Shown: piece after piece, positions 48,032-59,741 of the stretch
Numbering within the stretch: position 1 is the first letter of the stretch
Layout of the letters: every line of letters begins with the position of its first letter
Assembly: GCF_014648315.1 (NCBI RefSeq)
Contig: NZ_BMQW01000003.1
Location: 432,865-496,864 of the forward strand
Reading direction: 5' to 3'
DNA from: Shewanella ulleungensis
GTDB lineage: Bacteria > Pseudomonadota > Gammaproteobacteria > Enterobacterales > Shewanellaceae
Length of the DNA: 64,000 nucleotides
Program-made: the position numbers and the translations under genes
The notes under the pieces: model-generated
Databases searched by the model: none
Told to the model about the DNA's origin: nothing
What the model saw: only the letters and a program-made list of their open reading frames with translations

Positions 48032-50689
48032 TTGACTCAGGAAAATAGTCTAAAAACACTCAGCGGCTTACAACGCTTGCTTGAAGGTGGTTTAATTCTT
48101 TGTTGCATGGTTGCAACCTACATTCTATTGGCGCTCTCCAGTTTTAACCCGAATGATCCGGGCTGGAGTCAGTCGCATTTTCAAGGTGAAATTCATAATT
48201 GGACTGGCGCCGTTGGCGCTTGGACTGCAGATGTGCTGTTTTACTTTTTTGGTTTTATTGCATTCTTAATTCCGGTAATTATCGCTACAACTGGTTGGTT
48301 TATCTTCAATCGTGCTCATCGGGTCTTTGAGATTGACTATTTCTCAGTCGGCCTTCGCATTATTGGTTTCATGCTCATGCTTTTAGCATTAGCTGCGTTG
48401 GTTAGCATGAATGCTGACAACATGTTTGTCTTTTCTGCCGGTGGCGTAGCGGGCGATGTAATAGGGCAGGCGATGCTGCCATATTTTAGTACTTTAGGCA
48501 CAACACTATTATTGATGTGCTTTATTTGCGCCGGTTTTACGTTAGCAACAGGTGTTAGTTGGCTGACAATTATTGAGTTAACTGGTTTTGGTGCAATTTG
48601 GTGTGCCAAACGATTATGGAGTTTTCCGAGCTTATTTAAACGTGAGCGTGAAACAGAAGACACTAAAGGATTTATGTCATTGGTTGATAAATTTAAACAA
48701 CGGCGTGATGAATTAGACGAACAAGATCCTTCAGATATACCTGTCACATCAAAAGAGTCTAAAAAAGCAAAAGAAATATTTGCAACCAATGCCGAAGAAG
48801 CAGACGACATTACTGTTGCACCAGTCGAGAAAAAGCGTAGCTTCTTTAGCCGTAAACCCAAGGTGGTTGACGTATTTGAACCGCGTGATATTGACGATGA
48901 CGAATTAGATACAGATGACCGTCAAGAGCCATCGATTAAACTTGAAGATGACGAACCTGCATTTGCACCATGGGTTGCGAGTAAAGACGATGTTGATGAA
49001 GTTAGTTTTAGTGTTAACAATGATATCGACGACACTGAAACTGAAAATACACCAGATCCATTTGACGGCGCATTTGAAAAATCACATTCTGTTGGTGCAT
49101 TGGTTGCTCAAAAACAACCTAAGAAAGAAGCCAAAATTGTAGACGGTTTAGTGGTTATTGATGGCCAAGCGCCACAAGAAAAACGCAAAATGGATCCATT
49201 ACCAAGTATCACTTTGCTTGATATACCCGATCGTAAGAAAAACCCAATTAGCGAAGAAGAGCTAAACCAGGTTGCAAGACTGGTTGAAACCAAACTGGCC
49301 GATTTTAATATTATTGCCAATGTGGTTGGCGTGTACCCAGGTCCAGTGATTACTCGTTTTGAGCTTGAGCTTGCTCCAGGCGTAAAAGCATCAAAAATCT
49401 CTAACCTTGCTAAAGATTTAGCGCGTTCTTTGTTAGCTGAAAACGTGCGTGTTGTAGAGGTTATTCCGGGTAAAGCGTATGTTGGGATTGAGATACCAAA
49501 CAAATTCCGCGAAACCGTGTTTATGCGTGATGTGTTAGACAGCGCAGCGTTCAACGACAGTAAATCAACTCTATCTATGGTACTTGGACAAGACATCGCT
49601 GGCGACCCCGTTGTTGTAGATTTAGGTAAAATGCCGCACTTATTAGTAGCCGGTACTACAGGCTCTGGTAAGTCTGTCGGGGTTAACGCGATGATCACCA
49701 GCCTGTTGTATAAATCTGGTCCTGATGATGTTCGCTTTATTATGATTGATCCTAAAATGCTTGAGCTGTCGGTATATGAAGGTATCCCACATTTACTATG
49801 TGAAGTGGTCACCGACATGAAAGAAGCTGCCAATGCACTGCGTTGGTGTGTGGGTGAAATGGAACGTCGTTACAAATTAATGTCTGCATTAGGTGTGCGT
49901 AACTTAAAAGGTTACAACTACAAAATTAAAGAAGCGGCTGCCAAAGGTGAGTACATTCCAGATCCATTGTGGAAATCATCTGAGAGCATGCTCGATGAAG
50001 CGCCGCCATTAGAAAAGTTGCCGTCAATTGTGGTTATTGTCGATGAGTTCGCTGACATGATTATGATTGTGGGTAAAAAGGTTGAAGAGCTGATTGCTCG
50101 TATTGCTCAAAAAGCACGTGCGGCAGGGATCCACTTAATTTTAGCGACGCAGCGTCCGTCGGTTGATGTGATCACCGGTTTGATTAAAGCCAACATACCA
50201 ACCCGAATTGCGTTTCAGGTATCATCACGTATCGACTCGCGCACTATTTTAGATCAACAAGGCGCAGAAACCCTGTTAGGTATGGGTGATATGTTGTATT
50301 TACCACCAGGCACCAGTGTACCTAACCGTGTCCATGGTGCATTTATCGATGACCACGAAGTGCATAAAGTGGTAGCAGATTGGTGTGAACGTGGCCAGCC
50401 ACAATATATTGATGAGATTTTAAATGGGGTGTCAGAAGGTGAGCAAGTGTTGCTACCTGGCGAAACCTCAGACACTGAAGAAGAATACGATGCGCTTTAT
50501 GATGATGCCGTGGCGTTTGTCACCGAAACGCGTCGAGGTTCTATTTCAAGCGTGCAACGTAAATTTAAGATTGGTTACAACCGCGCCGCTCGCATCATTG
50601 AAATGATGGAAGGCCAGGGTATTGTGAGTTCGCAAGGCCACAATGGTAACCGCGAAGTGTTGGCTCCGCCACCACCAAGAAGCCAATAG
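48032..50689 (+). CDS. ftsK: FtsK, DNA translocase of cell division
   Basis: Coordinates chromosome dimer resolution with septation. The N terminus has four to five membrane helices (about residues 18-190), then an acidic, Lys/Glu/Asp-rich linker. The RecA-like motor has [19 protein letters not shown] (Walker A), [12 protein letters not shown] (Walker B) and [26 protein letters not shown]. The winged-helix gamma domain ([32 protein letters not shown]) binds KOPS. The start is taken as TTG 48032 (then [19 protein letters not shown]), because the frame before it has no ATG and the conserved sequence begins there. The linker is short compared with E. coli FtsK. Confidence 0.93.
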   Translation: MTQENSLKTLSGLQRLLEGGLILCCMVATYILLALSSFNPNDPGWSQSHFQGEIHNWTGAVGAWTADVLFYFFGFIAFLIPVIIATTGWFIFNRAHRVFEIDYFSVGLRIIGFMLMLLALAALVSMNADNMFVFSAGGVAGDVIGQAMLPYFSTLGTTLLLMCFICAGFTLATGVSWLTIIELTGFGAIWCAKRLWSFPSLFKRERETEDTKGFMSLVDKFKQRRDELDEQDPSDIPVTSKESKKAKEIFATNAEEADDITVAPVEKKRSFFSRKPKVVDVFEPRDIDDDELDTDDRQEPSIKLEDDEPAFAPWVASKDDVDEVSFSVNNDIDDTETENTPDPFDGAFEKSHSVGALVAQKQPKKEAKIVDGLVVIDGQAPQEKRKMDPLPSITLLDIPDRKKNPISEEELNQVARLVETKLADFNIIANVVGVYPGPVITRFELELAPGVKASKISNLAKDLARSLLAENVRVVEVIPGKAYVGIEIPNKFRETVFMRDVLDSAAFNDSKSTLSMVLGQDIAGDPVVVDLGKMPHLLVAGTTGSGKSVGVNAMITSLLYKSGPDDVRFIMIDPKMLELSVYEGIPHLLCEVVTDMKEAANALRWCVGEMERRYKLMSALGVRNLKGYNYKIKEAAAKGEYIPDPLWKSSESMLDEAPPLEKLPSIVVIVDEFADMIMIVGKKVEELIARIAQKARAAGIHLILATQRPSVDVITGLIKANIPTRIAFQVSSRIDSRTILDQQGAETLLGMGDMLYLPPGTSVPNRVHGAFIDDHEVHKVVADWCERGQPQYIDEILNGVSEGEQVLLPGETSDTEEEYDALYDDAVAFVTETRRGSISSVQRKFKIGYNRAARIIEMMEGQGIVSSQGHNGNREVLAPPPPRSQ

Positions 50690-50694
50690 GAATA

Positions 50695-51342
50695 ATGATG
50701 AATAAACGTATTACAGTATTAAGCCTATTTCTCGCGACGAGCATGTTATCTGCCGCTGCGCAGGCTGATGATGCCACAGAATTACGCAGCAAGTTGGCTA
50801 AAATAGACAACCTGCATGCGACCTTTTCTCAACAAGTAACTGACATTAATAATAAGCCTATCCAAAGTGGTAATGGCGTATTTGCACTGTCATACCCAAA
50901 TCAATTTTACTGGCACTTAACCGAGCCAGACGAGTCATTGATTGTGGCCGACGGCACCAATTTATGGGTGTTTAATCCCTTTGCCGAAGAAGTGACCGTG
51001 ATGGATGTATCACAAGCTGTTGATGCATCACCAATGGCGTTATTAGTCCATCGCGATGATGAAACATGGAACAAATACACAGTAATGAAGCGTCAAAACA
51101 AAGCTAAATCAAACTGTTTTGATATTCAGCCTAAAAAGTTAAACAGCAGCGTCGTTGCGGTAAGTGTATGTTTTAAAGCTGAACAATTGACTCAATTTAA
51201 TTTAACTGACGAGCAAGGTAATTTAAGCCAATTCCAATTGTCAGCACAGCGTGCAGTACTACCTGCTGAAAACAACTTGTTTAAGTTTGCCATTCCAGAC
51301 AACGTTGATATTGATGATCAGCGTTTAAAGCAAGCAAACTAA
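50695..51342 (+). CDS. lolA: LolA, periplasmic lipoprotein chaperone
   Basis: Carries lipoproteins from the LolCDE complex to LolB. The 215-aa product has a signal peptide (cut after AQA, about residue 24) and the LolA landmarks [53 protein letters not shown] and a C-terminal [17 protein letters not shown]. There are two adjacent ATGs (50695, 50698), both behind AGGA. Six bp after ftsK, so translated from the same message. Confidence 0.95.
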   Translation: MMNKRITVLSLFLATSMLSAAAQADDATELRSKLAKIDNLHATFSQQVTDINNKPIQSGNGVFALSYPNQFYWHLTEPDESLIVADGTNLWVFNPFAEEVTVMDVSQAVDASPMALLVHRDDETWNKYTVMKRQNKAKSNCFDIQPKKLNSSVVAVSVCFKAEQLTQFNLTDEQGNLSQFQLSAQRAVLPAENNLFKFAIPDNVDIDDQRLKQAN

Positions 51343-51350
51343 GTCGTTGC

Positions 51351-52682
51351 ATGGCTAATTTAGGTTTTGATTTTGCACCCGATTTTCGTCCCTTGGCTGC
51401 ACGTATGCGGCCAAGGGAAATCAATGAGTATATTGGCCAAGCCCACTTGCTTGGCGAAGGCCAGCCGCTGCGTAAAGCGCTAGAGGCAAACCGGGCTCAC
51501 TCAATGCTATTGTGGGGCCCCCCTGGTACAGGAAAAACTACCCTAGCCGAATTAATCGCGCATTATGCCAATGCCCATGTAGAACGTATTTCGGCCGTCA
51601 CATCAGGCGTTAAAGACATTCGTGCCGCCATTGAACAGGCTAAAGCGATAGCTCAAAGCCGCGGCCAACGCACCTTATTGTTTGTCGATGAAGTTCATCG
51701 TTTTAACAAAAGCCAGCAAGATGCCTTTTTACCGTTTATTGAAGACGGCACCGTCATCTTTATTGGCGCTACAACCGAAAACCCTTCGTTTGAAATCAAT
51801 AACGCCTTATTGTCCCGTGCTCGTGTTTATTTAATCAATCGGCTAACGCCAGATGAAATAATCTTAATTGTTAGTCAAGCCTTAACCGATGTAGAGCGTG
51901 GCTTTGGCAAACGCCAATTGATATTACCGGCAGACGTGGCGAAACAGCTCGCGGACATAAGCGAAGGTGATGCTCGCAAAGCCTTAAATTTGCTTGAACT
52001 TATGAGCGATTTAGTGAGCGACGGTGGCGAATTTACCACCGAAATGCTTACTCAAGTTGCTGGCCATCAAGCGGCGGGATATGACAAAAATGGCGATCAG
52101 TTTTACGATTTAATTTCCGCCGTTCACAAATCGGTGAGAGGCTCTGCACCAGATGCTGCGTTATATTGGTTTTGTCGGATTTTAGAAGGTGGCGGTGACG
52201 CACTTTATGTCGCAAGGCGACTGCTAGCTATCGCGTCAGAAGACATTGGTAATGCAGACCCTGTTGCTATGACCGTCGCGCTTAACGCTTGGGACTGTTA
52301 TCACCGCATCGGCCCAGCAGAAGGCGAGCGCGCCATAGCACAAGCCGTGCTTTACTTAGCCAGTGCACCTAAGAGTAATGCGGTATACAGTGCCTTTAAT
52401 GAAGCGCGTGAACTCGCTAAACAAACCGGTCACGAACCCGTGCCCAATCATCTTCGCAATGCACCCACCAAACTGATGAAAGAAATTGGCTTTGGCAAAG
52501 AATACCGTTATGCCCATAACGAACCGGGGGCATTTGCTCCTGGCGAAAATTACTTTCCTGAATCACTCAAACATAGCCAGTTTTACCAGCCAACAAATCG
52601 TGGTTTTGAAAAGCGTATTCAAGATAAACTGGCCCAGTTGCATGAGCTTGACCAGCAAAGTGAGGTCAAACGCTATGAATAA
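51351..52682 (+). CDS. rarA: RarA (MgsA), replication-associated recombination ATPase
   Basis: AAA+ ATPase acting at stalled replication forks. The 443-aa product has [28 protein letters not shown], Walker [16 protein letters not shown], Walker [21 protein letters not shown], sensor 1 [14 protein letters not shown] and the C-terminal tetramerisation region with NPVAMTV-like [21 protein letters not shown]. Same order as in E. coli (lolA-rarA). The ribosome binding site is weak, so coupling to lolA is likely. Confidence 0.95.
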   Translation: MANLGFDFAPDFRPLAARMRPREINEYIGQAHLLGEGQPLRKALEANRAHSMLLWGPPGTGKTTLAELIAHYANAHVERISAVTSGVKDIRAAIEQAKAIAQSRGQRTLLFVDEVHRFNKSQQDAFLPFIEDGTVIFIGATTENPSFEINNALLSRARVYLINRLTPDEIILIVSQALTDVERGFGKRQLILPADVAKQLADISEGDARKALNLLELMSDLVSDGGEFTTEMLTQVAGHQAAGYDKNGDQFYDLISAVHKSVRGSAPDAALYWFCRILEGGGDALYVARRLLAIASEDIGNADPVAMTVALNAWDCYHRIGPAEGERAIAQAVLYLASAPKSNAVYSAFNEARELAKQTGHEPVPNHLRNAPTKLMKEIGFGKEYRYAHNEPGAFAPGENYFPESLKHSQFYQPTNRGFEKRIQDKLAQLHELDQQSEVKRYE

Positions 52683-53049
52683 TGTGTTACTCGTGGCGCT
52701 TGGTGGGTCAATTGGTGCAGTTTTGCGCTATCTTCTGTCAATATTTATGATCCAGCTATTTGGAAGCAGTTTTCCTTTTGGTACACTGATAGTCAATATA
52801 TTGGGATCGTTTTTAATGGGTGTTGTTTATGCGCTCGGGCAATTGAGTCATGTTAGCCCAGAATTAAAAGCATTGGTTGGTGTGGGGTTATTAGGTGCAC
52901 TAACTACGTTTTCAACTTTCTCGAATGAAACCTTATTGCTGATGCAGGAAGGCCTTTGGCATAAGGCTATTTTAAATGTGTTGTTGAATGTCACCTTGTG
53001 TTTATTGATGGTGTATATTGGTCAACAACTTGTATTTTCTCGCGTTTAA
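52675..53049 (+). CDS. crcB: CrcB/Fluc fluoride channel
   Basis: A 124-aa four-helix membrane protein that exports fluoride as a dual-topology dimer. It shows [36 protein letters not shown] and the signature [19 protein letters not shown]. The ATG at 52675 overlaps the end of rarA by 8 bp. The longer open frame reaching back into rarA is spurious. No fluoride riboswitch is evident, as expected inside an operon. Confidence 0.93.
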   Translation: MNNVLLVALGGSIGAVLRYLLSIFMIQLFGSSFPFGTLIVNILGSFLMGVVYALGQLSHVSPELKALVGVGLLGALTTFSTFSNETLLLMQEGLWHKAILNVLLNVTLCLLMVYIGQQLVFSRV

Positions 53050-54354
<1,305 letters not shown>

Positions 54355-54424
54355 TAATTAATGTATTTGTCGTGCTCCTTGAGCGCGACAAACAATGTTG
54401 ATACTTTTCAAAGGAAAATAAGCG

Positions 54425-54553
54425 GTGGCTACTGGTCAGCGTAATAACAGCAAATTTGTGTCTTCTTCGATTGGGATGTTTTTTGTATTACTGGTTTTCG
54501 TATTGCTTGGCCAAGTCGCTTTTATCTTGTTAGATAATATTGTACCTAAGTAA
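54425..54553 (+). CDS. Small single-helix membrane protein (42 aa)
   Basis: A short frame (GTG 54425, TAA 54551-54553) behind AAGGA, coding a polar N terminus (VATGQRNNSKFVSSS) and one hydrophobic helix (MFFVLLVFVLLGQVAFILL), then DNIVPK. The pattern and the ribosome binding site make translation plausible. It lies between serS and a terminator, so it would share the serS transcript. I do not recognise a family. The spacing from AAGGA to GTG is rather long (about 10 nt). Confidence 0.5.
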   Translation: MATGQRNNSKFVSSSIGMFFVLLVFVLLGQVAFILLDNIVPK

Positions 54554-54623
54554 AGTCAATAAATACCAAGTCCTAAATCTAAAGCGTCGAATTAAAAGTA
54601 CCGAAAAATAATAGATATTAACA

Positions 54624-54655
54624 AGCCCAGTTATGCATATTTAACTGGGCTTTTT
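54624..54655. terminator. Terminator between serS and tusE
   Basis: AGCCCAGTTA / TAACTGGGCT with an 8-nt loop and T-run on the plus side; it ends the ftsK-lolA-rarA-crcB-serS transcript. Confidence 0.9.
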
Positions 54656-54685
54656 GTTTGCTGTTTGACTCACTCGTCAAGTTAA

Positions 54686-55024
54686 TTACAAGCATTTAGC
54701 CGGTTTTGGTAATCCGGCTATTTTAGTGGCTTGTTTGGCAGGCCCAATTGGGAATAGGGTGTAAAGGTACTTAGAATTACCTTTATCGGCCCCTAAGCTT
54801 TGGCCGATGGCTTTGACCAAGACTCTGATCGCTGGGCTGGTTTTGTATTCTAAGTAAAAGTTACGCACAAAGCGGATCACTTCCCAGTGTTGCTCTGTGA
54901 GTTCAATGTTTTCTGTTGCCGCGATCACAGGAGCCATCGACTCTTGCCAATCAGCGACATTTTTTAAATAGCCTTGATGATCAATTTCAATATGCTGACC
55001 ATTAAATTCAAAAGAGTTTACCAA
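54686..55024 (-). CDS. tusE: TusE, sulfur-relay protein
   Basis: DsrC-family protein that accepts sulfur from TusBCD and passes it to MnmA for 2-thiouridine in tRNA. The 112-aa product has the conserved core [14 protein letters not shown] and the C-terminal GLPKPAKCL with the reactive penultimate Cys111. The start overlaps the end of tusB by 7 bp. The order tusD-tusC-tusB-tusE is unbroken. Confidence 0.93.
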   Translation of the reverse strand: MVNSFEFNGQHIEIDHQGYLKNVADWQESMAPVIAATENIELTEQHWEVIRFVRNFYLEYKTSPAIRVLVKAIGQSLGADKGNSKYLYTLFPIGPAKQATKIAGLPKPAKCL

Positions 55025-55326
55025 GTGATTACCTTGTTATGCTTAAGTGATTGCTCAACAAAATTAGAGTAATCAATAATATGAAAAAGTTCGGCTGACA
55101 TATTTGCTGCAATGCGGCCAATATGTTGCTGTATTCCACGCGCATGAATATCATCATACAATACAAACAGGTTAACCGAGGCTAATCGCAGCTGCCACGA
55201 GCTTTGTAATAAGCAATTAACCGCATCGCCAGCCAATAATATACTGTCGTTAGGATGAATGTATCGTAAGCAGGTATTGAGGGCATTGTCGGTTAATGCT
55301 GATGTTTGAATGTGGTGTAAAATCAA
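55018..55326 (-). CDS. tusB: TusB, sulfur-relay subunit
   Basis: A 102-aa subunit of the TusBCD complex: [19 protein letters not shown] and [15 protein letters not shown] are typical. The start is TTG at 55326, overlapping the tusC stop by 4 bp. TusB is structural and its sequence is poorly conserved, so identity rests partly on position. Confidence 0.88.
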   Translation of the reverse strand: MILHHIQTSALTDNALNTCLRYIHPNDSILLAGDAVNCLLQSSWQLRLASVNLFVLYDDIHARGIQQHIGRIAANMSAELFHIIDYSNFVEQSLKHNKVITW

Positions 55327-55679
55327 AATACCAGTACCTCATCAACCGCTTGCAGCGTGTTAGTAATCTCATTACAACTAGCAACTTTAGCATCAATACT
55401 TAATTCTGCAGCATTAATGCCCAAGCGTTGCATCGACTCGTTACACACTAATACAGTATCAATATCATACAGTGGCAACGCCTTTAATGCCGACAAATAA
55501 TCTTTTGAACCGGCTTGTTCAGGGGTTTGTCCAGCGAGTAAATGCAGCACAGCTTCGTCAGTAAAAATAAGACTCACTTGCTGCTCAAAACTAGCGCTGA
55601 GCATAGCAACATCTAAGCCTTCGCGGCCACAGGTGGTGCCAAATGGCGCATGGCGAAACAAGATAGCCACAGATTTCAT
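55323..55679 (-). CDS. tusC: TusC, sulfur-relay subunit
   Basis: A 118-aa DsrF-like subunit with VAILFRHAPFGTTCGREGLDVAMLSASFEQQVSLIFTDEAVLHLLAGQ, which is the family N-terminal half. It lies 19 bp after tusD and overlaps tusB. Forms a ring with TusB and TusD. Confidence 0.92.
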   Translation of the reverse strand: MKSVAILFRHAPFGTTCGREGLDVAMLSASFEQQVSLIFTDEAVLHLLAGQTPEQAGSKDYLSALKALPLYDIDTVLVCNESMQRLGINAAELSIDAKVASCNEITNTLQAVDEVLVF

Positions 55680-55698
55680 TATTGATCCTGTTAATTAA

Positions 55699-56088
55699 TT
55701 AAAAGCTGACTAGGCGATCGGCTTTTTCTATGCCAACCACTAATTCGCCTAAGCCGCCCATGGCAAAAGCCTCGTCACTGTTCCAATGGTCCTTGCCATT
55801 TTCAAGTGATTCTTGCTTTGATAACACACCACGGCGAAGCGCTGCAGAAACACAATTGGTTAGCGGCACTTGATGTTGTAGTGCAAAAGCTTGCCACTGC
55901 GTATGCATATCAATTTCGTCTGAGGCTGGACAGGTCAGGGCGTTACTGTTTGTCACGCCATCTTGGTAGAAAAATACAGTAATAATATGATGGCCATTTG
56001 CCAGCACACTTTGACAAAAGTTCAATGCGCGAAAGCTGGCACTGGAGCCATAAACACTGCCGTTTACTTGGATGATGAATTTGCTCAT
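55699..56088 (-). CDS. tusD: TusD, sulfur-relay subunit
   Basis: The catalytic sulfur-transfer subunit of TusBCD. The 129-aa product has FIIQVNGSVYGSSASFRALNF at the start and LTNCVSAALRRGVLS with the reactive Cys79 (Cys78 in E. coli). First gene of tusDCBE; a terminator for yccA stands just upstream. Confidence 0.93.
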   Translation of the reverse strand: MSKFIIQVNGSVYGSSASFRALNFCQSVLANGHHIITVFFYQDGVTNSNALTCPASDEIDMHTQWQAFALQHQVPLTNCVSAALRRGVLSKQESLENGKDHWNSDEAFAMGGLGELVVGIEKADRLVSF

Positions 56089-56092
56089 GATA

Positions 56093-56122
56093 AAAAAAAT
56101 GACCCTAAAGTAGGGTCATTTT
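56093..56122 (-). terminator. Terminator of yccA
   Basis: AATGACCCTA / TAGGGTCATT with a 3-nt loop; on the minus strand it is followed by a long T-run. Confidence 0.88.
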
Positions 56123-56153
56123 ATCGTAATTTAACGTTGAACTCTATCGGCGA

Positions 56154-56813
56154 TTAATCGTCGTTGCCCATACCCATTAAATGCAGAAGACTCATAAATA
56201 GGTTTAAGAAATCTAAAAATAACGAAACAGTTGCACGGATGTAGTTTGTTTCACCGCCGTTCACGATACGGCTTGTGTCATATAAAATGAAACCGGTCAT
56301 CAGTAATGCAATACCTGCATTCATTGCCATAAACATAATCGAGCTTTGCACAAATAAATTAATCACTAACGCGCCAATCATCACTAGCATACCGGCAAAC
56401 AAGAACCCGCCCATGAACGAGAAGTCTTTTTTAGTGGTCAGTGCATAAGCAGATAACGCAACAAAAATAACCGACGTTAAGCCTAGTGCTTGCATAATTA
56501 GGCCTGGACCATTTGCCATACCGGCATAGTGGTTGAGAATGTAGCCTAATGAAGCACCTTCCATACCTGTAAATGCAAAGACCCAAAAAATGCCTGCAGC
56601 AGTGTCAGCTTTTTTTAATGTCACAAACAACAACACTAAGCCACCTAATGCTAAGCCCAGTGATGGCCAGCGACCAATTTCAAATAACATGCTTAAACCT
56701 GCGCTAGCCGCAGCAAAAGCTAATGTCATAGATAACAGCATATAGGTGTTTTTTAACAGTTTATTGACTTCAGTAGTCGATAGACTAGGGGATATAACTG
56801 ATTGTTGACTCAT
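56154..56813 (-). CDS. yccA: YccA, Bax-inhibitor-1 family membrane protein
   Basis: A 219-aa inner-membrane protein with seven hydrophobic helices, as in the Bax inhibitor-1/YccA family. E. coli YccA is a substrate and modulator of the FtsH protease. Landmarks are NTYMLLSMTLAFAAASAGLSM, FAFTGMEGASLGYIL and the C-terminal ASLFLDFLNLF-like VSLFLDFLNLFMSLLHLMG. Neighbour of tus genes also in E. coli (yccA-tusE). Confidence 0.92.
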   Translation of the reverse strand: MSQQSVISPSLSTTEVNKLLKNTYMLLSMTLAFAAASAGLSMLFEIGRWPSLGLALGGLVLLFVTLKKADTAAGIFWVFAFTGMEGASLGYILNHYAGMANGPGLIMQALGLTSVIFVALSAYALTTKKDFSFMGGFLFAGMLVMIGALVINLFVQSSIMFMAMNAGIALLMTGFILYDTSRIVNGGETNYIRATVSLFLDFLNLFMSLLHLMGMGNDD

Positions 56814-57004
56814 TATCGTCTCCAGAGATTAACTCAATGATTTGTTCAACGCGAAAACCTATCGTTTTCACTCTGACAGTAAATCTTTGTTGTTAGCGTA
56901 AGCAATGTACATTAAATATAAATTAATTTATGACATCGATTCATGCCGCTACGTTACCATAAAGCTAAGAGTAATATAACCTTATAATCTTCAATAGCTT
57001 CCGT

Positions 57005-57907
57005 TTAGCTTAGCCATTCTTTTTTAAGCTTAGGTGTCTCGCCTAAATAATCAAGAACCCATTGCATTGCTGGGGTCAGATTGGCGTTATTCCAGGCTAA
57101 ACAGCAAGCGGTATCTTGTTTAGGTTTGTCTAGTTGCTTTTCTATTAACGCACCGGCTTTTATGAATATATCCGCCAGATGATAGGGCATATAACCTACA
57201 CCTAAGCCTTCCCGAAAACAGTTTAATGCGCGGATCCAATCTGGCACGACAATACGGCGCTGATTATTCAATAACCAATTAGGTCTGTGAGCGATATTGT
57301 GCGCAGTATCTTGCAAGCAAATTGACGGGTACTGTAATAGCTCCTCGTCAGTTAAGGCATGTTCAGCTTTAGCTAGCGGGTGATTTTTACCCACCAAAAA
57401 CGACCACTGTATCATTCCCATATCGCGAGACTTAAATACCCCACCAACAGGAATGCTAGAGGTCGCGCCAATAGCGACATCACTTTTACCTGTCGATAAT
57501 GCTTCCCATACGCCGTTATACACTTCAAGGCGGATGATGAGTTCTATGTCGGTAAAGTGGCGGTAAAAGTCGGCAATCAATCCGCTTATCTTGTCGGCGC
57601 GCACCATATTATCAATCGCGATAGATAAAGAAGGACGCCAACCATTGGCGACTTTTTGAGTATCACGCTTAATATTGTTCAATTTAGTCATGATCTCACG
57701 CGACTGAGCAACAAAATGCTCACCTGCAGGCGTTAAACTAACGCTGCGATGATGACGTTCAAATAATATGACGCCTAAGTCATCTTCAATTTGTTTAATC
57801 GCATAACTTACCGCAGAAGGGACTTTATTTAATTTATTGGCTGCAGCGGTAAAACTGCCCACTCGGGCAACTATATCTATCATTTCGAATGCTTGTTCTG
57901 AAAGCAT
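57005..57907 (-). CDS. LysR-family regulator, PunR-like
   Basis: A 300-aa transcription factor. Helix-turn-helix at about residues 7-40: VARVGSFTAAANKLNKVPSAVSYAIKQIEDDLGVILFERHHRSVSLTPAGEHF. The VPSAVSY and RHHRSV pattern resembles E. coli PunR (YdhB), which activates the purine exporter PunC. No such exporter gene is next to it, so the assignment is by protein similarity only. ATG 57907 has AAGGAT six nt upstream; the 16 earlier residues of the open frame lack such a signal. Confidence 0.8.
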   Translation of the reverse strand: MLSEQAFEMIDIVARVGSFTAAANKLNKVPSAVSYAIKQIEDDLGVILFERHHRSVSLTPAGEHFVAQSREIMTKLNNIKRDTQKVANGWRPSLSIAIDNMVRADKISGLIADFYRHFTDIELIIRLEVYNGVWEALSTGKSDVAIGATSSIPVGGVFKSRDMGMIQWSFLVGKNHPLAKAEHALTDEELLQYPSICLQDTAHNIAHRPNWLLNNQRRIVVPDWIRALNCFREGLGVGYMPYHLADIFIKAGALIEKQLDKPKQDTACCLAWNNANLTPAMQWVLDYLGETPKLKKEWLS

Positions 57908-58230
57908 CTCGCTATCCTTGGCTTTGGCAACATTACTTGCAGTAAAGGTAAACATTAACCCTAATCAAATCAAGCAAAGTCGCTGTAATCATCAGTTTAA
58001 TCACACAATTTGCTTAGCAAAACACCAGATAACCTATTTAAAGAATACTGGCCATTCTTTATGTCTTGTAAATAACATTCGGATCCGCAGCTATATCGGC
58101 TTAATAATGCCAATCAATCACCATCTAAACACGATTTATTCATGTTACTGAGTGTTTTATCATCATTTAACTGATTATTTTCAATTTACCCTTTACACCA
58201 AACAGCCATTGTCATATTATTCGGCCGCTC
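57908..58230. other. Intergenic region LysR gene / tRNA-Ser
   Basis: 323 bp holding the promoter of the LysR gene (minus) and of tRNA-Ser (plus). No open frame, repeat or hairpin that I can support. Confidence 0.4.
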
Positions 58231-58320
58231 GGAGGGATGGCAGAGTGGTCGAATGCACCGGTCTTGAAAACCGGCAACGGTTTATCCCGTTCTAGGGTTC
58301 AAATCCCTATCCCTCCGCCA
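58231..58320 (+). tRNA. tRNA-Ser (anticodon UGA)
   Basis: A 90-nt gene with encoded CCA. The acceptor stem GGAGGGA / TCCCTCC, the anticodon stem CCGGT / ACCGG around the loop CTTGAAA with TGA at 58265-58267, a long variable arm as in all tRNA-Ser, and the T loop GGGTTCAAATCCC. Its 3' end is the probable attachment site of the integrated element that follows. Confidence 0.97.
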
Positions 58321-58333
58321 CATTAAATACGAG

Positions 58334-58360
58334 AAAAGCCGTTGATTATCAACGGCTTTT
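58334..58360 (+). terminator. Terminator after tRNA-Ser
   Basis: AAAAGCCGTTGAT / ATCAACGGCTTTT with a T-run. It belongs to either the tRNA transcript or the junction of the element. Confidence 0.85.
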
Positions 58361-58407
58361 TTTGTTTCTGGCGTTTGAGGCGCTCTCCATAAGGATTGAC
58401 TCAGACA

Positions 58408-59739
58408 ATGTATCTTTATCGAGCACCCAACAACGTATACTTTACACGTATCTGTTTATCCAAATATTTACGCGACAAGGGCTTCCCCTTTGACGTAAAA
58501 GTCTCCTTACTGACTCGTGACAGAGCAGAAGCGGTTATCCGCAACATTGAGGTTGCCGGAACACTCAAAAAAATCATCAAGTCTATTGACCATCAAACAC
58601 GTATTAACGACTTTATTCGCTACGTCGATGAGGTCATTAACCATCTCAGAGCTCAGTTTGATACAGCTGATCCTGGTATCACGTTCAATATCACGCCGAA
58701 ACCTCATTTCATCCCAATCAGAGACACTAAGTTGTCAGAGCATCGTGAAACCACAGCTGTTGCGCAAGCAAAGCCTGTTATTGGGTTAAACGAAGCATTA
58801 AGCGCATTTATTATTTCAAAACAAAAATCAGCCATCAGACCTCTATCTATTAAGCAGCTTGAGCAGCGTACTCGACATTTTATTGATACCGTATCATCAA
58901 AATCCGCTCTTAAAACCAAGTTTAAAACTGATGATAAATGTGTGCACGATATCACCAGCGCTGATGCGATGACCTATCGCGATGAGTTGCTGACTCAAGG
59001 CCGAAGCTACAAAAGCAATAAAGAATACTTAGCTGCCATATTTCAGTTCTTTAAGTGGTGCCAATTAATGAACTATTGCAACCACAACCCGTTTGAAAGC
59101 GTTACTGTCGGACAAAAACCAAAAGCTAAACCGAATCAAGCTAGAGACCGCTGGACGCACATTGAACTTAAACGCCTACTTCGCAGCTCATCATTCAAGG
59201 CTTCAACAACCGATTTCAAGTGGGTCACCCGTTTGATGCTTTATGGTGGTTTAAGGCCCTCAGAAGCCTGCCAGCTCAAACCAGCCGATATCAAGCTAAT
59301 TGATGGCATACACTGCATTAGCGTTGATGACAGTGGTGCTGTACAACGATTAAAGAACCTCAATGCCAAACGTTATGTGCCCATTCACAAATACTTGCTT
59401 GAGCAAGGCTTTATTGCGTTTGTTGAGCAAAGAAAATCAACTCATACTCAGCTGTTTGATTATAAACCCGTTGGTATAAACGAAGATTGGTCAAAAACTT
59501 ACTGTAAACAGCTCGCCAAGCTTCAAACCGACATCGGCATGCAAGCGAATAAGCGTCCAACCGCCTACGGCTTTAGGCACACGTTTATCGATGAAATGAA
59601 GCAACTGGATATCAGTGAGCATATCGTTGCTCAAATCGTCGGTCACGCTAATCCCAACATCACTTTCAGTCGTTACGGCAAAGATGTAAACGTTGCTGCA
59701 TTGCTGAAGGATATTGAGAGAATTGAATATCAAATTTGA
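58408..59739 (+). CDS. Tyrosine integrase of an integrated element
   Basis: Site-specific recombinase that would insert the element into the tRNA-Ser gene. The 443-aa protein has an N-terminal arm-type region (to about 130), a SAM-like core-binding domain (SIKQLEQRTRHFIDTV...YRDELLTQGRSYKSNKEYLAAIFQFFKWC) and the catalytic domain. Catalytic residues are Arg in GGLRPSEACQL, His-x-x-Arg equivalents in AYGFRHTFIDEM, the second His in IVGHANPNITFSRYG and its Tyr. I use ATG 58408; a TTG at 58396 directly follows AAGGA and is too close to it. The gene points away from the tRNA, as in many islands. Confidence 0.9.
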   Translation: MYLYRAPNNVYFTRICLSKYLRDKGFPFDVKVSLLTRDRAEAVIRNIEVAGTLKKIIKSIDHQTRINDFIRYVDEVINHLRAQFDTADPGITFNITPKPHFIPIRDTKLSEHRETTAVAQAKPVIGLNEALSAFIISKQKSAIRPLSIKQLEQRTRHFIDTVSSKSALKTKFKTDDKCVHDITSADAMTYRDELLTQGRSYKSNKEYLAAIFQFFKWCQLMNYCNHNPFESVTVGQKPKAKPNQARDRWTHIELKRLLRSSSFKASTTDFKWVTRLMLYGGLRPSEACQLKPADIKLIDGIHCISVDDSGAVQRLKNLNAKRYVPIHKYLLEQGFIAFVEQRKSTHTQLFDYKPVGINEDWSKTYCKQLAKLQTDIGMQANKRPTAYGFRHTFIDEMKQLDISEHIVAQIVGHANPNITFSRYGKDVNVAALLKDIERIEYQI

Positions 59740-59741
59740 TG

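Noticed and set aside
48337..48861. 174-aa open frame antisense to the ftsK N-terminal region
   Set aside because: Shadow frame without conserved features.
49108..49833. 241-aa open frame antisense to ftsK
   Set aside because: Shadow of the strongly conserved ftsK motor; Ser/Thr-rich translation, no ribosome binding site.
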